The notes beneath the pieces are model-generated. The model made no database searches, was not told the DNA's origin, and saw nothing but the letters and a program-made list of their open reading frames with translations. Shown piece after piece: positions 1-7,314 of a stretch of 64,000 nt of DNA. Source of the DNA: Rhodospirillales bacterium. GTDB lineage: Bacteria; Pseudomonadota; Alphaproteobacteria; Rhodospirillales; Casp-alpha2. The stretch's first letter is position 1, and each line of letters starts with the position of its first letter. The stretch spans positions 186,001 to 250,000 of the forward strand of contig JAGLED010000001.1 in assembly GCA_023145215.1 (NCBI GenBank). Reading direction: 5' to 3'. The translations under genes and the position numbers were made by a program.

Positions 1-1
1 C

Positions 2-616
2 AAGGCAATGGGAGAGGACGCCGTTCTGGCCGCCTTGCCGTCCGCGCGGATCGTCCGACCGAGCGTCGTATTCGGCCCTGAAGACAATTTCTTCAACACG
101 TTCGCGGGAATTTGCCGAATTTCCCCCTTTCTGCCGGTTTTCGGCGCGCCGACCTTTCCCGACGTCAATGCGGGCGGCGGCAAGGCATTCGGGATCAATT
201 TCCTGGGCGACGGCGGGCCGAAATTCCAGCCGGTCTATGTCGGCGACGTCGCCGACGCTATCGTCAAATGTCTGAATGACGATAGTACGGCGGGCAAGGT
301 CTTCGAACTTGCGGGCCCCGCCGTCTATTCGTTCGCCGATCTGATGCGCCTTGTTCTTAAATCCACGAGCCGTAAACGGCTGTTGGTGCCGGCGCCTTTC
401 TGGCTGCTCGAACTCAAGGCGTTTTTCCTCGAGAAGCTGCCCAAGCCGTTGCTGACCAGAGATCAAGTTAAGCTGATGCAGACGGATAACGTTCTCAGCG
501 GAGAAAAGCCCAGCCTTGCAGATCTCGGCATCGCACCGACACCGGCTGAAGCGGTATTGCCGTCATATCTCCGCCGCTACCGCACGCCGCTGGCACAGGC
601 GCGTACGACCGGCTGA
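2..616 (+). CDS. NDUFA9-like NAD(P)-binding epimerase family protein (5' end cut off)
   Basis: The frame is open to the left edge, so the N-terminal Rossmann half lies outside the window and only about 204 residues remain. What is visible is the C-terminal half of an extended short-chain dehydrogenase/epimerase: a 'RPSVVFGPED' segment and 'PVYVGDVADAI' followed by 'FELAGP', which are typical of the proteins related to the mitochondrial complex I subunit NDUFA9. Bacterial members are thought to bind NAD(P)H; a role in complex I or quinone metabolism is inference. It converges on the MarR gene, with only 16 bases between the two stop codons. Confidence 0.85.
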   Translation, partial: KAMGEDAVLAALPSARIVRPSVVFGPEDNFFNTFAGICRISPFLPVFGAPTFPDVNAGGGKAFGINFLGDGGPKFQPVYVGDVADAIVKCLNDDSTAGKVFELAGPAVYSFADLMRLVLKSTSRKRLLVPAPFWLLELKAFFLEKLPKPLLTRDQVKLMQTDNVLSGEKPSLADLGIAPTPAEAVLPSYLRRYRTPLAQARTTG

Positions 617-632
617 TTCAACTGATCAAAGA

Positions 633-1013
633 TCAGTATTTTGGCGGCAGGCCGCTGGCATCGCCGTCAACGGCATCTTTCGCGGCCGCGACAATCAACT
701 CGCCGAATTCCCTCAGAAATACCGACCCTTTCACGGTTCTCTGCAGCAAGACGCTGCGCCGGTCTTCGGGGTCCGTCTTGCGCCGGACCAGATCGAGTTC
801 TCCCAGCCGATCCACGGCGCGTGTGATCACCGGCTTGGTCACGTTGAGTTGTTGCGCCAACCCCCTGACGGTGTGCGGCGGCGGCATCAGGTAGACCGTC
901 AGAAGCACCGACATCTGCCGGGCGGACAGATCGGGCGCATCGCGGCGGACGCTGGTGACGATCGCGCGCCGCCAGATGTCCAACGCCTGTAGATCACTCA
1001 ACGAGAGACTCAT
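633..1013 (-). CDS. MarR-family transcriptional regulator
   Basis: This is a 126-residue winged-helix protein. The core has 'DLSARQMSVLLTVY', then the recognition region 'VRGLAQQLNVTKPVITRAVDRL' (in two parts) and the wing 'RRKTDPEDRRSVLLQ', which is the MarR signature. It is slightly short for the family (about 140-150 residues). It starts 12 bases after the stop of the aminopeptidase gene on the same strand, so the two are probably co-transcribed. Its target and ligand cannot be read from sequence. Confidence 0.88.
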   Translation of the reverse strand: MSLSLSDLQALDIWRRAIVTSVRRDAPDLSARQMSVLLTVYLMPPPHTVRGLAQQLNVTKPVITRAVDRLGELDLVRRKTDPEDRRSVLLQRTVKGSVFLREFGELIVAAAKDAVDGDASGLPPKY

Positions 1014-1025
1014 GCCTCATCGTCC

Positions 1026-2393
1026 TCAACCGCGCCCGTATTTTCGCGTCAGCATTTCGGCGAACGCACGCATCCCCATAGCCTCTCCGCCCTCCGGGCG
1101 TCCCGGCTTCGAGGAAACGTTCCACGCCATGACGTCGATATGCGCCCATCCCGCGTTCTCGGGCGCAAACCGCTCCAGGAACAGGGCTGCCGTAATGGCG
1201 CCGGCATAGCCGCCTTCGGGGGCGTTCGTGATATCGGCGACCTTGCCTTCGATCATTTTCCGGTAGCCGGGCCAGAGTGGCATCCGCCAGAGCGGATCGG
1301 AAACCTTGGTGCCCGCATCCAGAATGTCGGTGGCGAACGTGTCGTCGTTGCAGAACAGCGCCGGCAATTCGGTGCCGAGTGCGACGCGCGCCGCCCCCGT
1401 GAGGGTCGCAAAATCGATGACGAGTTCAGGATTGGCTTCGCGGGCACGCGTCAACGCGTCAGCGAGGATAACCCGTCCTTCCGCATCCGTATTGCCGATT
1501 TCGATGGTAATCCCGGCACGTGTCCGAACGACGTCCAGCGGCCGCATGGCGTTGCCCGAGATCGCATTCTCGACAGCCGGAATGAGCACTTTCAGGTGCA
1601 CCTTCAGCCCCATCGCCATCACATAATGCGCAATGCCCAGAACATGCGCAGAGCCGCCCATGTCCTTTTTCATCAACTTCATCCCCGATGCCGGCTTGAT
1701 GTCGAGGCCGCCGGAATCGAAGCACACGCCTTTCCCTACGAGCGCCACCGTGGGGTGAGACGGATCGCCCCACGTCATTTCGATCAGCCGCGGCGCGTCC
1801 TGGGCTGCGCGACCGACTGCGTGGATCGCCGGATAATTATTCTTCAGAAGGTCATCACCAACCGTCACGTCGTATCCGGCACCGAATTTTTCGGCGAGTT
1901 GCCGCGCCGCATCGGCGAGGGCAGCCGGGCCGAGATCATTGGCGGGGGTGTTGATCAGATCCCGCACCAGCATCGTTGCGTCGGCCAGTGCCGCGATGCG
2001 AACTGCATCGACCCCGTCCGGAACCGCCAATCGGCCGGCATCGCCCGCTGGCGACTTGTAACGATCGAATTCGTACATGCCGAGCCGCCAACCCAGAACG
2101 GCCGCTTCGGCAATTTCGCGATCAAGATCGCCCACCAGCACGTAGTCGCCGGCCGGCAGCGACTTGGCCAATGCCCCCGTATCCCATAAAGATACGGGAC
2201 TAGAGATCCCAACCAGCACACTGCCGAGACCGCCGTCTTCGTCGGGAACGGCAAGATATTTGCCCGCCCCACCCTTGAAGCCATTCGCGGCGGCCCAGGC
2301 GCGAACATGCGCTGGCGCATCCGCAATCCAGTTTTCGTAATCTCGTTCGGGGACCAAATGGACGGGCGTTGCGCCCTGGGAACTTTCGCTCAC
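1026..2393 (-). CDS. Leucyl aminopeptidase family protein (M17)
   Basis: A cytosolic two-metal aminopeptidase of about 455 residues that removes N-terminal residues from peptides. The metal-binding and catalytic core is clear: 'FDSGGLDIKP', 'MKKDMGG' and the M17 hallmark 'NTDAEGR', followed by 'DFATLTGA'. I chose the GTG at 2393 because GAGGAG sits six bases before it; the frame stays open to 2438, but that extension would run into the promoter region shared with the divergent GST gene. It leads a probable two-gene operon with the MarR regulator downstream. Confidence 0.9.
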   Translation of the reverse strand: MSESSQGATPVHLVPERDYENWIADAPAHVRAWAAANGFKGGAGKYLAVPDEDGGLGSVLVGISSPVSLWDTGALAKSLPAGDYVLVGDLDREIAEAAVLGWRLGMYEFDRYKSPAGDAGRLAVPDGVDAVRIAALADATMLVRDLINTPANDLGPAALADAARQLAEKFGAGYDVTVGDDLLKNNYPAIHAVGRAAQDAPRLIEMTWGDPSHPTVALVGKGVCFDSGGLDIKPASGMKLMKKDMGGSAHVLGIAHYVMAMGLKVHLKVLIPAVENAISGNAMRPLDVVRTRAGITIEIGNTDAEGRVILADALTRAREANPELVIDFATLTGAARVALGTELPALFCNDDTFATDILDAGTKVSDPLWRMPLWPGYRKMIEGKVADITNAPEGGYAGAITAALFLERFAPENAGWAHIDVMAWNVSSKPGRPEGGEAMGMRAFAEMLTRKYGRG

Positions 2394-2483
2394 TTCCAAC
2401 TCCTCATTGCGATGGTGCAATGATCTTACTTGGCGCATCCGAAACGAAAACCCTAAACTCGCCGGTCTGGAAAGGGAGGGGGC

Positions 2484-3134
2484 ATGCCTTCAACGTTACA
2501 AATCGTCATCGGAAATCGAAATTATTCGTCGTGGTCGTTGCGCGCTTGGCTCGCGATAGAGCAATCGGGCTTACCGTACGAGGAAATCTTCATTCCACTC
2601 AACCGCCCCGAGACGGCGGCGGCGCTGAAAGTGCACTCTCCCAGTCTCCTGGTCCCTGTCCTGAACATGGATAGCACCACCGTCTGGGATAGTCTCGCCA
2701 TCATCGAAACGCTGGCGGAATTGGCCCCGGACGCCGGCATTTGGCCGTCCGACCGCGACGCGCGTGCCGTCGCAAGATCGGTCTGCGCCGAAATGCATTC
2801 CGGCTTCTACCGACTGCGCCGCGACATGCCGATGGATCTGCGCGCCACCCGGCTGGGTGAACAGCATACCGAGGGCGCAATCGCCGACGCGGAGAGAATC
2901 ATCGCACGATGGGCGGAGTGCCGCGCCCGGTTCGGCGCGGGCGGTCCCTTTCTGTTCGGCAAATGGTCGGCGGCAGACATTATGTATGCCCCGGTTGTCG
3001 GCCGCTTCCACACGTACGGCGTACCTGCCGATGACGATACCAACACATATATGGATGCCGTCTGGGCACAGCCCGATATGGCGGCGTGGGTCATCGCCGC
3101 CAAGTCGGAACCTTACGTGATCGAAACGGTCTGA
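2484..3134 (+). CDS. Glutathione S-transferase family protein
   Basis: This 216-residue protein has a thioredoxin-fold N-terminal half beginning 'IVIGNRNYSSWSLRAWLA', with the Ser/Trp-rich active-site turn common in bacterial GSTs, then 'LVPVL' and 'DSLAIIETLAEL', the cis-proline and glutathione gamma-glutamyl-binding segments. The all-helical C-terminal domain includes 'SAADIMYAPVVGRF'. A purine-rich ribosome site (GGGAGGGGG) precedes the ATG. It is transcribed away from the aminopeptidase and converges on the RraA-like gene. The substrate is unknown. Confidence 0.9.
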   Translation: MPSTLQIVIGNRNYSSWSLRAWLAIEQSGLPYEEIFIPLNRPETAAALKVHSPSLLVPVLNMDSTTVWDSLAIIETLAELAPDAGIWPSDRDARAVARSVCAEMHSGFYRLRRDMPMDLRATRLGEQHTEGAIADAERIIARWAECRARFGAGGPFLFGKWSAADIMYAPVVGRFHTYGVPADDDTNTYMDAVWAQPDMAAWVIAAKSEPYVIETV

Positions 3135-3138
3135 CCGG

Positions 3139-3801
3139 TCAGGAGATTACCTCGGGTTCGGGCAATCCCATCAAGTCGGCCTGGTTGGCGCCTTCGTGGA
3201 TCTTCTTGATCACGTCGGCCTCATCCTTGATCTTTTGTTGCGAAGCCGAAAGCATCCGCTCGGCCCAGGCCAGCGGCACAACGGCAACGCCATCGTCGTC
3301 ACCGATAATCAGATCGCCGGGGTTCACCGGGCAATCGCCAACCGACACCTGACCGTCGATCGTACCCCCGAAGTTCTTATGCGGTCCGGCCGGAACAATT
3401 GCAGATGAGAACGCGGCGAAGCCGCGCGCGCGGATTTCAGCGACATCGCGGATGGCACCTTCGACGACGATGCCGCCGATGCCGCGGGTGATCGCCGCCT
3501 CGGTCATGATCCCGCCCCAGATGGCGACGTTTTCGGCGCCACGCGCATCAATCACCATGATCTCGCCTTTGCGGCACATCCCGATCAAACGGTGCGGCGC
3601 GGAGTTATCGCCCGACATGCAGGTCACGGTTCGGGCCTGACCACAGATCTTCATTCCCGGTGCAGCCGGTTTGATCCGTGCGCCCATGACCTGCGAGCGA
3701 TTCATCATGTCGGAAACCACGGCCGCGGGAATCTCCCGCCACTTGGCTAGCATATCTTCGGAAAGCTGTTCGAAATCGACGTTATATTTTTGCAGGGCCA
3801 T
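3139..3801 (-). CDS. RraA-like / 4-carboxy-4-hydroxy-2-oxoadipate aldolase family protein
   Basis: A 220-residue member of the RraA/HMG aldolase family. Signatures are 'GGIVVEGAIRDV', the 'PAGPHKNFGG' loop and 'PVNPGDLIIGDDDGVAVVP', whose Asp and Gly/Asp residues bind the divalent metal and pyruvate in characterised aldolases. Family members cleave 4-hydroxy-4-methyl-2-oxoglutarate or related acids to pyruvate and an oxoacid; a few others inhibit RNase E. The length and 'GAxRD' motif favour an aldolase-type enzyme. No aromatic-degradation genes flank it, so the pathway is unassigned. Confidence 0.85.
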   Translation of the reverse strand: MALQKYNVDFEQLSEDMLAKWREIPAAVVSDMMNRSQVMGARIKPAAPGMKICGQARTVTCMSGDNSAPHRLIGMCRKGEIMVIDARGAENVAIWGGIMTEAAITRGIGGIVVEGAIRDVAEIRARGFAAFSSAIVPAGPHKNFGGTIDGQVSVGDCPVNPGDLIIGDDDGVAVVPLAWAERMLSASQQKIKDEADVIKKIHEGANQADLMGLPEPEVIS

Positions 3802-3933
3802 GGTTGTCTCCTCTTCCCCAGTTTGTTTGCGATGGAGGTTAGGTCAGCCTGTGGACATGCTCAAGCTCGGCTTGCGCTTCGCTTGCGGAAGCGGCCCCGC
3901 TCGTAAAGAATGTGCGCGAACCGGGAGGGCCAT

Positions 3934-4353
3934 ATGTTTTCAAGAATACTGGAGTTGATCGGTCTTGGCGGGCCGGAGCACGACGCCCGCATTCTGGCGC
4001 GCGATGCGCGCGCCATGATCGACATGATCCACGGCCAGCATGGTGCCGATTCGCTCGGCAAGATTGCCAATCACGCAAAGCTGCAAATCGACGACGTGCA
4101 TCGGCGTGGCCTGAATGATCCGCAGTTCTATCAGCGTGGCGTCGAGGCCCTCACCGATCTCAACCGTGCCGCGCGAAGCCGACGCGACAACATCGCATGG
4201 TCGGGTATCACGCTCGCGATTATCTACATTAAGTCGGAGATGCTGGGCGACCTGGCCTTACCGGCCAAGAACGCCATCGATGGTTTTATCGAAAAGTGGG
4301 CGCACGCCATCGAAGAAGACGGCGGTAGCGGCGAACCTACTGCTGAACCGTGA
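3934..4353 (+). CDS. Hypothetical protein, helical, unknown family
   Basis: I do not recognise this 139-residue protein. It is mostly alpha-helical by composition, has no signal peptide, and carries a modestly hydrophobic stretch around 'AWSGITLAIIYI'. The ATG at 3934 is preferred because GGGAGGG lies six bases upstream; the frame opens slightly earlier at 3910. It is divergent from the RraA-like gene and its last 17 bases overlap the end of a small membrane-protein gene on the opposite strand. Confidence 0.6.
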   Translation: MFSRILELIGLGGPEHDARILARDARAMIDMIHGQHGADSLGKIANHAKLQIDDVHRRGLNDPQFYQRGVEALTDLNRAARSRRDNIAWSGITLAIIYIKSEMLGDLALPAKNAIDGFIEKWAHAIEEDGGSGEPTAEP

Positions 4354-4525
4354 GCGGTGCCGCGGACGTGTCGGTCGCACTAATCAGGCCATCCTGAGCT
4401 GTCGCGAAAAAGACGACGGTGATCAGAAGAAAAAGAACGGCGACGCCGACCCTCAGCATGGCTCCAAGTCTGTCCCAAGGGCCTGACTCGGCGTAGGCGC
4501 GCTGGCTTTCTGCGATATCGGTCAT
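4337..4525 (-). CDS. Small single-pass membrane protein, unknown
   Basis: The 62-residue product has a charged N-terminus and one clear transmembrane helix (about residues 23-43, 'MLRVGVAVLFLLITVVFFAT'), then a short polar tail. A GGAG lies upstream of the ATG. It overlaps the 3' end of the convergent helical gene. No family is recognised. The upstream stretch to 4706 is AT-rich with no further gene seen. Confidence 0.5.
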   Translation of the reverse strand: MTDIAESQRAYAESGPWDRLGAMLRVGVAVLFLLITVVFFATAQDGLISATDTSAAPLTVQQ

Positions 4526-4706
4526 TTTCTACTCCGTCACGAAATCGGCTTCAGAAACGATTAAGCGCTGCCATTAAGGCCAAAAAAGGGCAAAAGAAAG
4601 GTTAATTCGCTGCATTGCGAAAAACTTTTTAACGTTTTGAATCAATTCGCTGCCGGAAATTCGGAAAATACCTTCAATTTCGGGGACAATCGTGGCGGCG
4701 GGATTG

Positions 4707-5768
4707 TCAGCCGTCCCGCCAGGTGCGGAATCTGGGCGCGATCTTCGGGCCAAATTCTGCCCAGAACCCACTATCGATATGTAGCGAGTCATGGAAATGG
4801 CGGCGCGCCGTCGGCAGATCGTCACGCATGTTCGCCGGCATGGCGTCAAAACCGCTTTTTCTGGCCGGGCCGAACCACAGTCGCGCCGACAACTGCACCA
4901 GCCGTTCAGGGTCGGTCGCAAAACTGACGAACCGCTGTGCATCGACCGTTCTGCCCTGCCCGCTCGGTATCGCCCAATAGGTCGCCCGCCATAACTGGTT
5001 TGATTGCATCAACTTCACCGGGCGGCGCGCGCCCTGCCGGGGGCGCAGGAACCGTGCCGTGTACGCTGATGTCATCACCACCCGACCATCATTAAGAAGC
5101 TGCTCGGGCTCATCGCCGCCACGCCAGAACACCGCTTCGGAACGCACCCGGTCAAGGACCGCCAGCGCCTGCGCCACGCCACCCGGCTTACGCAGGATAT
5201 CGTAGACGTCCTCGGGCGGGATCCCGTCGGCCATCAACGCCATTTCCAGGTTGCCCTCCGCCTCAGCGAAAAGACCGCGCTTCCCGGGAAAGTCGTTGAG
5301 ATTGAAGAAATCGGCCAAGGTATCAGGCGGCCGGTCCTTGAAAAGGGTCGCGTCGTAAGCAACCGCCTGAGTCCAGACCATCGAACCGATCCCGCAGGGG
5401 TGGAGCGTCCCCTTGAGAAAGTCAGTGGAAGCGGTTTTCCCCAGCAACAGTTCCGGGTCGAGCTTTTCGAATATCCCTTCCGCGCACCCCTCGGTCAGCG
5501 GCGCGCGTTCTATATCGACGACGTTCCAGCGCGCATTCCCGTCCGTCAGCGGCAGATAGTTGCTGCCATGGTGATGGATACGAATACCGATCCCCGTGGC
5601 GCGGCTGAAAGGCTTGAAGACCGCCTCCTGCATCGCTTCGCCGTACACGCCACCCCAGGTGGCGACGGTGATCTCTTGAGCGTGCAGCATCCCCCGCACC
5701 GGGAATACGACGCTCACGAGCAGGACGACGATTGCGAGAATCAGCTGATGAAAGGATAAGCCGAGCAT
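4707..5768 (-). CDS. Extracellular solute-binding protein, PotD/PotF-like, without transporter partners
   Basis: An exported binding protein of about 353 residues. A hydrophobic signal peptide ends near 'MLHAQEITVATWGG', and the mature start 'ITVATWGGVYGEAMQEAVFKPF' is typical of the polyamine/iron type-II solute-binding family (Pfam SBP_bac_8 type). The ATG at 5768 gives the best signal peptide, but its ribosome site is weak and the frame is open to 5828, so the start is uncertain. No permease or ATPase gene is nearby, so the ligand and partner are unknown. Confidence 0.8.
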   Translation of the reverse strand: MLGLSFHQLILAIVVLLVSVVFPVRGMLHAQEITVATWGGVYGEAMQEAVFKPFSRATGIGIRIHHHGSNYLPLTDGNARWNVVDIERAPLTEGCAEGIFEKLDPELLLGKTASTDFLKGTLHPCGIGSMVWTQAVAYDATLFKDRPPDTLADFFNLNDFPGKRGLFAEAEGNLEMALMADGIPPEDVYDILRKPGGVAQALAVLDRVRSEAVFWRGGDEPEQLLNDGRVVMTSAYTARFLRPRQGARRPVKLMQSNQLWRATYWAIPSGQGRTVDAQRFVSFATDPERLVQLSARLWFGPARKSGFDAMPANMRDDLPTARRHFHDSLHIDSGFWAEFGPKIAPRFRTWRDG

Positions 5769-5827
5769 ATGCCGGCATGATACGCCAACCCACCCGCCCT
5801 GGGGAATCGAAAACCCAGAGCCGGACA

Positions 5828-5864
5828 CGAAAACGCCCCCGGCGCTTCATGCGCCGGAGGCGTT
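5828..5864 (-). terminator. Rho-independent terminator after the 27-residue micro-gene
   Basis: An inverted repeat with 14-base arms (5832-5845 and 5851-5864, one mismatch) and the loop TTCAT is followed on the minus strand by TTTTC. It lies about 20 bases past the stop of the micro-gene at 5885-5968 and separates it from the solute-binding gene. Confidence 0.7.
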
Positions 5865-5884
5865 GGCTACGTTGGGGTCCATGA

Positions 5885-5968
5885 TTAGGACATCAGATAG
5901 GAATAATTGGCGAGGAAAGCAATTCCCACCATTGCGCCGATCAGGATACCATCGATTGCGCGTTCCAT
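5885..5968 (-). CDS. 27-residue membrane micro-protein
   Basis: An ATG-to-TAA frame of 28 codons encodes MERAIDGILIGAMVGIAFLA followed by seven more residues. It has a charged start and one hydrophobic helix with a GxxxxGxxxG-like small-residue face. AAGGAG lies eight bases before the ATG, a stem-loop (5990-6008) sits in the leader, a plausible promoter lies upstream and a hairpin terminator follows, so it looks like a complete monocistronic gene. No family is recognised. It is divergent from the LysR gene. Small single-helix proteins of this size often bind a larger membrane complex; that is inference. Confidence 0.65.
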   Translation of the reverse strand: MERAIDGILIGAMVGIAFLANYSYLMS

Positions 5969-6014
5969 TTGTTTTGCTCCTTCTATTGCGACCGCCTTCG
6001 TTGCGGTCAGGAGG

Positions 6015-6043
6015 AATCTAGGCACACTCACAAATTCAATCAA
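6015..6043 (-). promoter_or_regulatory. Candidate sigma-70-type promoter for the micro-gene
   Basis: On the minus strand TTGATT (6043-6038) and TAGATT (6020-6015) are separated by 17 bases, each matching four of six consensus positions. A perfect 6-bp stem-loop (GACCGC/GCGGTC, 5990-6008) lies between this promoter and the ribosome site. Confidence 0.4.
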
Positions 6044-6064
6044 ACAATCTTTATTTTATATTAT

Positions 6065-6081
6065 ATTAAGTTTATCTTAAT
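6065..6081. promoter_or_regulatory. Dyad fitting a LysR box (ATTAAG-N5-CTTAAT)
   Basis: A 17-bp dyad with 6-base arms and a T-N11-A core ends eight bases before the start of the LysR gene. LysR-type regulators usually bind such sites for autoregulation and control of a divergent gene, which here is the 27-residue micro-gene. The surrounding 60 bases are almost pure A/T. Confidence 0.4.
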
Positions 6082-6088
6082 TTAAGGC

Positions 6089-6964
6089 ATGAATATTCAG
6101 CAGCTGAGAACATTGATCGCCATCCACGATCACCGGAGCTTCGCCGACGCCGCCGAAGCGCTCTTTCTGACCCCGGCGGCAGTCTCCCAGCAGATGCGCA
6201 ATCTTGAGGAAGACCTTCAGGTGCCGCTGTTCGACCGCGCGACCCGCCCGCCCCGGCTGAATGCGCATGGGGCTCATATCGTCGAGCAGGCCCGCGACGT
6301 TTTGGAGCGCTTCAACGCTCTTGCAGACTTGGCCCGCTCGCCGGGCGAGATCGCGGGCACCCTGATTATTGGGTCGGCGACGGGGATCACCAGTTCGCTT
6401 GTGCCTCGCGCGTTGGGGGCTTTACGTGAACGTCACCCCCGGCTGCAGATCCGGATCGAGGAAGGATTGACAAACGACCTGATCAACCGGGTCCGTCGGC
6501 GTGAACTCGATGGCGCATTGATCACAGAGCCGTTGATCCCAGAGCCGGATCTGCAGGTGCTCCCGATCACCACCGAGCCGCTGGTGGTCGTGGCGCCCAA
6601 GTCCGTTCGAGAGCGCGGCTGGAAGAACGTGCTAACAGCGCGTCCGTTTTTGCGGCTCAATCGAAAATCAGGTGTCGGGGCGTTGATCGACGTCACCATT
6701 CGACAATCCGGCGTGAATGTCACTGAAGCCATGGAATTGGACAGCTCCGAGTCCATTGTCGGTCTGGTGATGGCGGGTCTCGGCGTCGGTGTCGTCCCAA
6801 GCAGGCGGTTGCGCGGAGAAAACCTGGATAAACTCAGAACCATCCCGTTCGGGACGCCCCCCGTCCGCCGCAAAGTTGTCCTGATCGAACGGAACAACAA
6901 CCAGGGTTCCGACCTAGCGGCGATCTTCTATCAGGAATTGCTCTCGTTGACGGGTGGCGATTAA
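6089..6964 (+). CDS. LysR-family transcriptional regulator
   Basis: This 291-residue protein has the LysR winged helix at its N-terminus ('MNIQQLRTLIAIHDHRSFADAA', here in two parts: MNIQQLRTLIAI and HDHRSFADAAEALFLTP), the recognition helix 'AAVSQQMRNLE', and a periplasmic-binding-like effector domain beginning near 'GTLIIGSATGI' and ending with 'GLGVGVVPSRRL'. Length is normal. It is divergent from the micro-gene and precedes a short frame and a class III aminotransferase on the same strand. Effector unknown. Confidence 0.92.
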   Translation: MNIQQLRTLIAIHDHRSFADAAEALFLTPAAVSQQMRNLEEDLQVPLFDRATRPPRLNAHGAHIVEQARDVLERFNALADLARSPGEIAGTLIIGSATGITSSLVPRALGALRERHPRLQIRIEEGLTNDLINRVRRRELDGALITEPLIPEPDLQVLPITTEPLVVVAPKSVRERGWKNVLTARPFLRLNRKSGVGALIDVTIRQSGVNVTEAMELDSSESIVGLVMAGLGVGVVPSRRLRGENLDKLRTIPFGTPPVRRKVVLIERNNNQGSDLAAIFYQELLSLTGGD

Positions 6965-7064
6965 GCTATCGGTTACAACGGCAACAACATCCGGGCGTGA
7001 CATGAGTTACCGGCAATGGACGATTGCCATGCCCGAACTGTCCGACAGGTAAAGGGGCCGCCTT

Positions 7065-7244
7065 ATGGCCACGATCTCGGATGCATACGCCGCCGAACTG
7101 GCAAGTACATCGACGGAGGTCGGCAAGTGGGGTGCGCCCCGTGACTCGATCCTCTATTTCCCGGCACACGCTGACGCCGCCGTCGCCCAAATAGTGCTCG
7201 CCAATGCGACGGGTGAAGCTACGTACGCGCTTCCGCTGACGTAG
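7065..7244 (+). CDS. Possible 59-residue protein
   Basis: An ATG-TAG frame with AAAGGGG eight bases upstream lies between the LysR gene and the aminotransferase. The amino-acid composition is protein-like (Ala, Thr and Glu rich, with 'SILYFPAHADAAVAQIVLA') and unlike the Arg/Cys-rich antisense frame. After the TAG the same frame continues 17 codons to a TGA at 7299. It may be a real small gene or a remnant of a longer one. No family recognised. Confidence 0.4.
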   Translation: MATISDAYAAELASTSTEVGKWGAPRDSILYFPAHADAAVAQIVLANATGEATYALPLT

Positions 7245-7314
7245 GCCGACTTGCTGATCGCGACGAATAACGCTTTGATGCATCACAATTCAATTTGAGG
7301 GGAAGGATCAGGCA

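Noticed and set aside
1140..2189. 349-codon frame within the aminopeptidase gene on the plus strand
   Set aside because: Shadow; the opposite strand carries the M17 motifs.
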